Shown: piece by piece, positions 1 to 4,677 of the stretch
How positions within the stretch are numbered: position 1 is the first letter of the stretch
Layout: the number at the start of each line of letters is the position of its first letter
Program-made: the position numbers and the translations under genes
The notes under the pieces: model-generated
The model's input: the letters and a program-made list of their open reading frames with translations, nothing else
Databases searched by the model: none
What the model was told of the DNA's origin: nothing
Source of the DNA: JAKFDK01 sp036676195
GTDB lineage: Bacteria > Bacillota > Sulfobacillia > Symbiobacteriales > ZC4RG38
Reading direction: 5' to 3'
DNA: 8,413 nucleotides
NCBI GenBank assembly: GCA_036676195.1
Contig: JAKFDK010000077.1
Location: 1-8,413 of the forward strand

Positions 1-123
1 CGGAAGGCAGAGCGGGCCTTGGTAGCGGTGCTCCAAGAGGCCTATGTGCAGGGAATTAGCACCCGGAAAGTGGACGACTTGGTCAAGTCGCTCGGGATCA
101 GCGGCGTGAGCAAGAGCGAGGTG
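1..123 (+). pseudogene. IS256-family transposase fragment
   Basis: Frame 1 is open from the window edge and encodes a stretch typical of the middle of IS256/Mutator-type transposases: a run containing QEAYVQGISTRKVDDLVKSL followed by GVSKSEV. In intact relatives this segment comes before the catalytic core and continues as S-R-I-C. Here the resemblance stops just after SKSEV, near base 123, and the following codons belong to another element in another frame. The N-terminal part lies outside the window and the catalytic DDE domain is missing, so this piece cannot be an active transposase. The family call rests on recognising the STRKVDDLV signature. An assembly chimera at the junction cannot be excluded. 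Confidence 0.75.
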
Positions 124-608
124 CTCCGGCCTCTGGCAACGAGAAGGGTTCCGTCGAAAACCTGGTCGGGTTTGCCCAGCGCAATATCATCGGGCCGCGG
201 CTGGAGGCCGATTCCTGGGAGCAACTCCAGGCCACCCTTTGGGAGCGCTGCCTCAAATACGCTGAACGGACCCTGCGCGGGGAGTCGCTGTCCGTCAAGG
301 AACGGTGGCAACAGGAGCGGCAAGTCCTGCGCCCTCTGCCGCCGCAGCCCTATCACTGCTCCCGGGTTCTTCCCGTTACCAGCAGCGGTACTGCCTGTGT
401 CACATTCGAAACGTGCCGCTATTCCGTGCCGGTGCGTCATGCCAACGAGGAATTGACCCTGCGGGCCTACTGGGATCGGATTGAGATCTACCGTGGCTTA
501 CAGCGTATTGCCTCGCATCCCCGGTCGTACGAACGTGAGCAGGACATCCTGGATCTGGACCACTACCTGGACCTGCTCCTGCGCAAGCCGGGCGCTTTGG
601 ACCAGCAG
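124..608 (+). pseudogene. istA: IS21-family IstA transposase remnant (C-terminal part)
   Basis: Frame 3 is open with no usable start codon before 426. It reads as the C-terminal half of an IS21-type IstA transposase. The order of signatures is GNEKGSVENLVGFAQRN (from 135), the E-R-W-x2-E-R-x-x-L-x-P-L-P region, FETCRYSVPVRHANEELTLR, the DRIEIYRG strand, HPRSYEREQDIL, and finally LLLRKPGALD (to about 602). NEKGxVE belongs to the integrase-core (DDE) region and carries its last acidic residues. The N-terminal helix-turn-helix and first two catalytic Asp residues are missing, as is the usual tail after KPGALD. No istB ATPase helper follows. The remnant joins an IS256 fragment upstream in a different frame, so it is a dead relic. 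A short frame-2 continuation (608-658, ending in TAA) could be a frameshifted tail or a third fragment. Confidence 0.8.
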
Positions 609-665
609 TGGATAACTACCTGGCGGCTGTCGAGAGAAAGGCCCGGGAAAGGGCCTAACAGTACC

Positions 666-695
666 TCGAGCCGGGGGCTTGCACCCCCGGCTCGA
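666..695. terminator. Perfect 12-bp hairpin between the IS remnant and tRNA-Ile
   Basis: Bases 666-677 and 684-695 form a perfect 12-bp inverted repeat (core CGAGCCGGGGG / CCCCCGGCTCG) around a 6-base loop, CTTGCA. It lies 49 bases beyond the CCA end of the minus-strand tRNA-Ile and just after the last IS-derived stop at 656-658. Neither side has a clean T-tract; the plus side has only ATTTT a few bases later. It may end the tRNA transcript or the old transposase transcript, or be part of a lost element end. The structure is certain; the function is inferred. Confidence 0.45.
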
Positions 696-743
696 AGCAT
701 TTTCAGGGCGGTTCCTGCAAACGCCGCAAACCCGCTCCCAGAC

Positions 744-819
744 TGGTGGGCCCAGAGGGATTCGAACCCCCAACCAAGTGATTATGAGTCACCTGCTCTA
801 ACCGTTGAGCTATGGGCCC
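744..819 (-). tRNA. ileX: tRNA-Ile(CAU), lysidine type
   Basis: The minus strand folds into a standard 76-base cloverleaf with encoded CCA. The 7-bp acceptor stem is GGGCCCA/TGGGCCC. The D arm is GCTC/GAGC, and the anticodon stem is GGTGA/TCACT around CTCATAA (anticodon CAT at 784-786). The variable loop has 5 bases, and the T arm is GGGGG/CCCTC with loop TTCGAAT. CAT is shared by initiator Met, elongator Met and the minor Ile species. This gene resembles the Ile species: the GACTCATAATC-x-CTTGGT block matches E. coli ileX closely, and C4-G69 and C5-G68, known recognition pairs for the lysidine synthase TilS, are present. Initiator tRNA is excluded because there is no run of three G-C pairs in the anticodon stem. 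Lysidine at C34 would make it read AUA. Elongator Met remains a minor alternative. Confidence 0.9.
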
Positions 820-840
820 GGCAGAGTCACGTATAAAACC

Positions 841-869
841 ATTGTAAGACACCTGGGCGCTCGATTCAA
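841..869 (-). promoter_or_regulatory. Promoter of tRNA-Ile(CAU)
   Basis: On the minus strand TTGAAT (864-869) is followed after exactly 17 bases by TACAAT (841-846), a near-consensus vegetative sigma promoter. Transcription would start about 14-16 bases before the mature tRNA 5' end at 819, leaving a short leader for RNase P. The good hexamers, ideal spacing and position make this convincing. Confidence 0.75.
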
Positions 870-911
870 GGAGACACGACTGGGTTTTTACGGCAAAGAG
901 AGGCACTGGAG

Positions 912-943
912 AAAGAAAGAGGGATCAGGCATTTGCCTGACCC
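912..943 (-). terminator. Terminator after tRNA-Asn
   Basis: Downstream of the CCA end of tRNA-Asn on the minus strand, GGGTCAGGC-type arms (921-930 and 935-943, one bulged base) close on a 4-base loop. A pyrimidine-rich tail CTCTTTCTTTC follows. This looks like an intrinsic terminator with an imperfect T-tract. It would separate the tRNA-Asn transcript from the tRNA-Ile promoter at 841-869. Confidence 0.5.
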
Positions 944-951
944 CTGGTGTT

Positions 952-1026
952 TGGCTCCGGCAGTAGGATTCGAACCTACAACCCTCCGGTTAACAGCCGG
1001 ATGCTCTACCGTTGAGCTATGCCGGA
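952..1026 (-). tRNA. tRNA-Asn(GUU)
   Basis: The minus strand gives a canonical 75-base cloverleaf with encoded CCA. The acceptor stem is TCCGGCA/TGCCGGA with discriminator G. The D arm is GCTC/GAGC, and the anticodon stem is TCCGG/CCGGA around CTGTTAA (anticodon GTT at 992-994). The variable loop has 5 bases, and the T arm is GTAGG/CCTAC with loop TTCGAAT. The U1-A72 pair, G73 and GUU anticodon are typical of bacterial Asn tRNA. It lies between the rpoD terminator and tRNA-Ile and has its own promoter, so it is probably a separate transcription unit. Confidence 0.96.
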
Positions 1027-1053
1027 ATCATCATGTCCGCACCGACATTAAGC

Positions 1054-1083
1054 ATGATACCGCGGCACGAGCACCGCCGTCAA
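1054..1083 (-). promoter_or_regulatory. Promoter of tRNA-Asn
   Basis: On the minus strand TTGACG (1078-1083) is followed after 18 bases by TATCAT (1054-1059). The mature tRNA begins about 27 bases after the -10 box. It lies just past the rpoD terminator, so it would let the tRNA be made independently of the dnaG-rpoD operon. The hexamers are good; the spacing is one base longer than ideal. Confidence 0.6.
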
Positions 1084-1122
1084 CCCGAAGTTCTGTAGAA
1101 GTTTCTTCCAAAATAGCCGAAC

Positions 1123-1158
1123 GATCATAAACGGCCGCCCGGTACCCGGGCGGCCGTT
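1123..1158 (-). terminator. Terminator of the dnaG-rpoD operon
   Basis: Five bases after the rpoD TAA, a 13-bp perfect GC-rich inverted repeat (AACGGCCGCCCGG at 1130-1142 with its complement at 1146-1158) closes a 3-base loop. The minus-strand tail TTTATGATCGTT follows. The T-tract is short but the stem is very strong. Position and strength support an intrinsic terminator. Confidence 0.75.
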
Positions 1159-1163
1159 ATCAG

Positions 1164-2300
1164 TTAGTCCAGATAGTCCTTCAGCTTCTTGCTCCGGCTG
1201 GGGTGGCGCAGCTTGCGCAGGGCCTTCGCCTCGATCTGCCGGATCCGTTCCCGGGTCACGCCAAAGACCTGGCCGACCTCTTCAAGGGTCCGGGCCCGGC
1301 CGTCGTCCAGACCGAAGCGCAGCCGCAGCACCTTCTCCTCCCTGGGCGTCAGGGTCTCGAGCACCTCTTCCAACTGCTCCTTGAGCAACATGTAGGAGGC
1401 TGCCTCGGCCGGGGCGGGGGCATCCTGGTCCTCAATGAAATCGCCGAGGTGAGAATCCTCCTCCTCGCCGATCGGGGTTTCCAGAGAGACCGGTTCCTGG
1501 GCAATTTTCATGATTTCCCGGACCCGTTCCACCGAAACCTCCATTTCATCAGCAATCTCTTCCGGGGTGGCCTCACGGCCCAACTCCTGCACCAACTGGC
1601 GCTGCACCCGAATGAGCTTGTTAATGGTTTCAACCATGTGAACGGGAATGCGGATGGTACGGGCCTGGTCCGCAATCGCCCGGGTAATGGCCTGACGGAT
1701 CCACCAGGTCGCATAGGTGGAAAACTTGAAGCCCTTGCGGAAATCGAATTTCTCGACGGCCTTGATCAGGCCCAGGTTGCCTTCCTGAATCAGGTCCAGG
1801 AAGAGCATGCCGCGACCCACATAGCGCTTGGCAATGCTCACGACCAGACGCAGGTTGGCCTCCGCCAGGCGCTTCTTGGCATCTTCGTGCCCCTGCTCAA
1901 TGCGCTTGGCCAGTTCGATCTCATCTTCCGGAGACAGCAGCGGAACGCGGCCAATCTCCTTCAGATACATCCGTACCGGATCGTCAATCGCCACGCCCTC
2001 CGGCACGGTCAGGTCCATATCGACATCGTCGTCAGCCTCTTCCAGGGGCTCCTCAACGGCAGCGTCGGCGTTCACTACCAGGGCCGGCAGCCCGGCCAGC
2101 GTGCCTTCTGCCGTGTGGCCGACAACCACTTCAATTCCATTTTCAGCCAAGTGCTCGTAGATCTCCTCGACCTGTTCCACCGTCAGTTCCCTGGCCGCGA
2201 AGTGATCCATCACCTCGCTCTCGGTCAGGGAGCCACGCTTCTTGCCCTTGGCGATGAGTTCTTTCAGACCCTCAATCTTGATTTCCTTTGAGGCATCCAT
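1164..2300 (-). CDS. rpoD: RNA polymerase primary sigma factor RpoD (SigA)
   Basis: Housekeeping sigma-70 factor of 378 residues, close in size to Bacillus SigA (371) and without the large acidic insert of proteobacterial RpoD. It binds core RNA polymerase and recognises -10/-35 promoters. Region 1.1 is about residues 1-60, followed by an acidic linker (80-96). Region 1.2 is DDPVRMYLKEIGRVPLLS (106-123). Region 2 is about 138-222, with the 2.3/2.4 helix FSTYATWWIRQAITRAIADQ (193-212) that melts and reads the -10 element. Region 3 is about 223-300. Region 4 ends with the helix-turn-helix LEEVGQVFGVTRERIRQIEA (339-358) that reads the -35 element. The ATG at 2300 is preferred because a strong GGGGGGGAG site lies 6 bases upstream. 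A TTG at 2354 would lengthen it by 18 residues but overlaps dnaG. The gap to dnaG is 28 bases, so the two are probably co-transcribed. All core motifs are intact. Confidence 0.97.
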   Translation of the reverse strand: MDASKEIKIEGLKELIAKGKKRGSLTESEVMDHFAARELTVEQVEEIYEHLAENGIEVVVGHTAEGTLAGLPALVVNADAAVEEPLEEADDDVDMDLTVPEGVAIDDPVRMYLKEIGRVPLLSPEDEIELAKRIEQGHEDAKKRLAEANLRLVVSIAKRYVGRGMLFLDLIQEGNLGLIKAVEKFDFRKGFKFSTYATWWIRQAITRAIADQARTIRIPVHMVETINKLIRVQRQLVQELGREATPEEIADEMEVSVERVREIMKIAQEPVSLETPIGEEEDSHLGDFIEDQDAPAPAEAASYMLLKEQLEEVLETLTPREEKVLRLRFGLDDGRARTLEEVGQVFGVTRERIRQIEAKALRKLRHPSRSKKLKDYLD

Positions 2301-2306
2301 GTCGCT

Positions 2307-2315
2307 CTCCCCCCC
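2307..2315 (-). promoter_or_regulatory. Ribosome binding site of rpoD
   Basis: GGGGGGGAG on the minus strand sits 6 bases before the ATG at 2300, inside the 28-base gap after the dnaG stop codon. It decides the rpoD start in favour of this ATG over the in-frame TTG at 2354. Confidence 0.75.
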
Positions 2316-2328
2316 TTCCGTGCCGGAG

Positions 2329-4230
2329 CTACTGACGTCGCGTACGGCGGACAATTTCCTGAAACTCCAACAAGAGAGCCGTTTCCACCGGTTCCCCGGC
2401 GCCCTCCCGCTCCCGAATGATCGCCTGCAATGCTCGCAATCTCCTCTGGTCCCGTTCCTTGCGTATTGTATCTAGAGCGTCCAGCAATTCCCGTTCAGGC
2501 TGAACGACGTAAGGCGATTCATCTTCCAACTCCGCCACCAGAGCCCGGGCACCGGGGCTTTCTACCCCCGACAGGATCCGGGCCAACAAGCCGGCGGCAG
2601 GTGCCCCGGCCTGCGCCGCCAGGGCCGTATAAATCGATCCGTATTCGGGCGCTGCCCAGTCGCGGCCCGTCATCTCCGCCTCGGCATGGGCCAGCAGACG
2701 GGGATGTTGCAGGAGGATCCGCAGCACGGCACGCTCAGCTTGTAGCAGCGGGTCGGTTCGACGGCGAACGGCGCTGCCTGCTTCGGCCGGCGCCGTGGCC
2801 GCTGGGCCGGGCCGCTTCGGGCCCGAGTCCGCGCGCGGCCGAGTTTCCTGCTTGCCCAGGACTTTTGTATTATTCCAGTTCTTGCTTTGGCTATACTGCC
2901 CAGAATAACTTTCTGCACCTTCATCAAGCCGGCGGCGGGTTTCAATGCGCAGGGCCTCTTCCCTGATCCCCAGGGCTGCAGCCGCGTATCGCAGATACTC
3001 ATCCCGGCGCACCGCATCTTCGATATCCAGTAACACAGGGATGACCTCCCGCACCGCCGCAGCCTTGGTCTCCGCTGTGTTGCCGGCTCCGGCGTGGCGC
3101 TCCAGCGCCAGACGGACCTTGAACTCCAACAGGGGGACTGCGACCGCCAGAGCCCGCCGAAACGCCTCGGCACCGTGGGTCTGCACAAATTCGTCCGGAT
3201 CCTTGCCCTCCGGGATTTGCAGGACCCGTACGCTGCAACCGGCCTGAACCAGGGTATCAAGACCTTTAAGGGTCGCCTGCCGGCCGGCCAGGTCGGCATC
3301 GTAAGCGATCACCACCTGGCTGCACTGGCGCCGGAGCAGCTCCGCATGCTCCCTTGTGAGCGACGTGCCCAGGCTGGCCACGGCCGTACTGAAGCCCGCC
3401 TGATGCAGGGCAATGGCGTCCATATAGCCCTCGGTCACAATCGCTATGTCTTCTGTCCGCATGGCTTCCTTCGCCAGATGCAGGCCGTACACATGAAGCC
3501 GCTTGTTAAAATACGGGCCATCCGGGCTGTTATAGTACTTGGGCACCTGATCAGGCCGCACCGCCCGCCCACCGAAACCGATGACACGCCCGCGCAGATC
3601 CATAATGGGAAACATCGCCCGGCCCCGAAAACGGTCATAATAGCCGTCGCCACGCTCACGGGCCTGAATCAGCCCGGCCTTTACCAGCGCCTGAGCCGAA
3701 ACGTGCTGCCTGGCGGAACGCCACAGTGCCTCAAAGCTGTCAGGAGCGTGCCCGAGACGGAACCGGGCGATGGTCTGATCGGTCAGGCCCCGGTGCTGTA
3801 AATAGGCCAGTGTTTCCTGCCCAGCCGGTGAGTGGCGAAGGTGGTGCTCAAAGAAGCGGGTGGCAAAGTCCAGGGCATGATGAATTTCCTTACGTTCCCG
3901 TGCTTGTTCTTCTTCAGCCGGGGTAAGCTCTTCCTGCGGCAAGGGAAGCTTGGCTCGCTTGGCCAGCGCTGCCACTACCTCGGGGAAGGTCAGCCGCTCC
4001 TTGTCCATCAGGAACTGAAATACGTTCCCCGTGGCCTTGCAGCCAAAGCAATAGTAAAACTGCTTCTCCGGGTGCACAGAAAACGATGAAGTCTTTTCAC
4101 TATGGAACGGGCATAGCCCCCAGTAACGCCCACCCTTGCGGGTCAGATGAACGTACTCCCCAACCAGCCCGACAATATCGTTTTTGTCCCTGACGTCCTG
4201 CAGAAACGCCTGCTCATACCTGGCCACCAT
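2329..4230 (-). CDS. dnaG: DNA primase DnaG
   Basis: Bacterial replicative primase of 633 residues (family usually about 580-650). It makes RNA primers for Okazaki fragments at the fork with DnaB helicase. The zinc-binding domain has C40, H43, C61 and C64 (CPFH and CFGC), at the same numbering as E. coli DnaG. The polymerase core includes YDRFRGRAMFPI (198-209) and GRVIGFGGR (214-222). The TOPRIM metal site is E267 in EGYMD, with D311 and D313 in YDADLAG, followed by GKDPDE (342-347). A low-complexity linker (about 436-490) leads to a diverged C-terminal helicase-binding domain (about 494-633). The EKTPSF motif reads EKTSSF, a mild change. The ATG at 4230 fits the usual DnaG N-terminus and has GAGG 5 bases upstream; the frame stays open upstream to 4389, but that stretch does not resemble DnaG. 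It precedes rpoD by 28 bases, as in macromolecular-synthesis operons. Confidence 0.97.
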   Translation of the reverse strand: MVARYEQAFLQDVRDKNDIVGLVGEYVHLTRKGGRYWGLCPFHSEKTSSFSVHPEKQFYYCFGCKATGNVFQFLMDKERLTFPEVVAALAKRAKLPLPQEELTPAEEEQARERKEIHHALDFATRFFEHHLRHSPAGQETLAYLQHRGLTDQTIARFRLGHAPDSFEALWRSARQHVSAQALVKAGLIQARERGDGYYDRFRGRAMFPIMDLRGRVIGFGGRAVRPDQVPKYYNSPDGPYFNKRLHVYGLHLAKEAMRTEDIAIVTEGYMDAIALHQAGFSTAVASLGTSLTREHAELLRRQCSQVVIAYDADLAGRQATLKGLDTLVQAGCSVRVLQIPEGKDPDEFVQTHGAEAFRRALAVAVPLLEFKVRLALERHAGAGNTAETKAAAVREVIPVLLDIEDAVRRDEYLRYAAAALGIREEALRIETRRRLDEGAESYSGQYSQSKNWNNTKVLGKQETRPRADSGPKRPGPAATAPAEAGSAVRRRTDPLLQAERAVLRILLQHPRLLAHAEAEMTGRDWAAPEYGSIYTALAAQAGAPAAGLLARILSGVESPGARALVAELEDESPYVVQPERELLDALDTIRKERDQRRLRALQAIIREREGAGEPVETALLLEFQEIVRRTRRQ

Positions 4231-4235
4231 CACCA

Positions 4236-4239
4236 CCTC
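4236..4239 (-). promoter_or_regulatory. Ribosome binding site of dnaG
   Basis: GAGG (within GATGAGGTGG on the minus strand) lies 5 bases before the ATG at 4230. It supports the start that gives the conventional DnaG N-terminus rather than the longer open frame reaching 4389. Confidence 0.6.
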
Positions 4240-4260
4240 ATCGGCTACCCGCTGAACCCC

Positions 4261-4286
4261 AAAGCAAAACCCCCGTGGGAGGCGGG
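4261..4286 (-). promoter_or_regulatory. Terminator-like (attenuator?) hairpin in the dnaG leader
   Basis: On the minus strand a C-rich arm and GGGGG (4270-4286) can pair as CCTCC/GGGGG with a CAC loop or as CCCG/CGGG. TTTTGCTTT (4261-4269) follows at once, 31 bases before the dnaG start codon. This has the layout of an intrinsic terminator, but the stem is short and includes a G-U pair. The same CCCGC (4282-4286) can instead pair with GCGGG at 4248-4252. An attenuator role is inferred; nothing here proves regulation. Confidence 0.35.
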
Positions 4287-4378
4287 CATCTGAGCCGTAC
4301 GGCGGCCAAGACGTCCCCGGGGCGATGCCTACTCGTTTTCTACGTGTATAAACCAATATCCTTCCGTACGTTAGACGG

Positions 4379-4437
4379 GGCAACAGCACCCGGTCCGAGT
4401 CTCATGAAATCGCTGCCCCGGGGGCAGATGTGTTGCC
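4379..4437 (-). other. Possible three-way-junction RNA structure in the dnaG leader
   Basis: On the minus strand GGCAACA (4437-4431) pairs with TGTTGCC (4385-4379). Enclosed are CTGCCC-CCG-GGGCAG (4427-4413) and ACTCG-GAC-CGGGT (one G-U pair, about 4400-4388). This gives a 59-base three-way junction that would begin at the very 5' end of a transcript from the promoter at 4446-4473. It matches no riboswitch consensus I could recall. GC-rich sequence makes chance pairings common, so this stays a hypothesis. Confidence 0.3.
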
Positions 4438-4445
4438 GCAACCGC

Positions 4446-4473
4446 GAAATAGATGTTCGACGCGTCCCGTCAA
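4446..4473 (-). promoter_or_regulatory. Candidate promoter of dnaG-rpoD
   Basis: On the minus strand TTGACG (4468-4473) is followed after 16 bases by TATTTC (4446-4451). The -35 box is good and the -10 box is weak. It is the best match I saw in the 447-base gap between the glucan gene and dnaG. It would give a leader of about 205 bases. A second -10-like TATACA lies near 4345-4350 but lacks a good -35. Confidence 0.4.
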
Positions 4474-4480
4474 CTTCCTT

Positions 4481-4558
4481 CTGCTGGAAAGAGCAGGGCT
4501 GTCAGGCGTTCCCGCAAGGTGGCGCTGCGTTTCCCGGCATACTGACAGATTTTCCGAT
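4481..4558. repeat. Nested inverted repeats in the gap upstream of dnaG
   Basis: CTGACAG (4542-4548) and CTGTCAG (4499-4505) form a 7-bp inverted repeat around 36 bases. Nested within is CGCA/TGCG (4513-4516, 4526-4529), next to near-direct repeats GCGTTCCCG and GCGTTTCCCG. A separate hairpin CTGCT/AGCAG lies at 4481-4496. The rest of the gap between the terminator at 4598-4620 and the promoter at 4446-4473 holds no convincing gene. The function is unknown; it could be an unannotated small RNA or just GC-rich spacer. Confidence 0.3.
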
Positions 4559-4585
4559 CCTGACGCCTCCCAACCGCGTTGTTAA

Positions 4586-4620
4586 ACGAAATCGGAAAGA
4601 CCTGCCATTCGTGCAGGTCT
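4586..4620 (-). terminator. Terminator after the GH57-GT4 gene
   Basis: On the minus strand AGACCTGC (4620-4613) and GCAGGTCT (4605-4598) form a perfect 8-bp stem with a 7-base loop. The T-rich tail TTCCGATTTCGTTT follows. It begins 57 bases past the glucan gene stop codon at 4678. The position and shape fit an intrinsic terminator closing the glycogen cluster before the dnaG unit. Confidence 0.65.
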
Positions 4621-4677
4621 CCTTGACATATTCGCTTGTGCACCCATAAAAGCCTGCTGCAATCCGCCACGACTGCG

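Noticed and set aside
1..743. Attachment-site copy of the tRNA-Ile 3' end
   Set aside because: I scanned the left part for a repeat of the T-arm and acceptor sequence and found none, so a tRNA-integrated island cannot be claimed from this window.
426..836. Plus-strand frame continuing from istA through tRNA-Ile to 836
   Set aside because: Only the part up to about 608 resembles IstA. The rest is read-through across a hairpin and a tRNA gene.
703..1130. Short open frames covering the two tRNA genes on both strands
   Set aside because: They are translations of tRNA sequence (telltale GGSNPSGPT and AVGFEPTTLRL strings) and not proteins.
1203..2291. A 362-codon plus-strand open frame opposite rpoD
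   Set aside because: It mirrors the codon positions of a clear sigma factor gene in GC-rich DNA, has Leu/Gln/His-rich low-complexity content, and resembles no known protein.
4231..4389. N-terminal extension of DnaG by 53 residues
   Set aside because: The usual DnaG N-terminus starts at the ATG at 4230 with its own ribosome binding site, and the zinc-site numbering then matches E. coli exactly. The upstream frame is only open by chance.
4379..4437. Known riboswitch or hammerhead ribozyme in the dnaG leader
   Set aside because: The three-way shape prompted comparison with purine, TPP, SAM, ZTP, c-di-GMP and hammerhead consensus cores, but their conserved loops are absent.
4275..4649. A 124-codon plus-strand open frame in the gap upstream of dnaG
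   Set aside because: It overlaps the dnaG leader, candidate promoter and glucan terminator, and resembles no family.
4470..4670. A 66-codon minus-strand open frame after the glucan gene
   Set aside because: It begins at a GTG without a Shine-Dalgarno site, runs through the terminator hairpin and resembles nothing I know.
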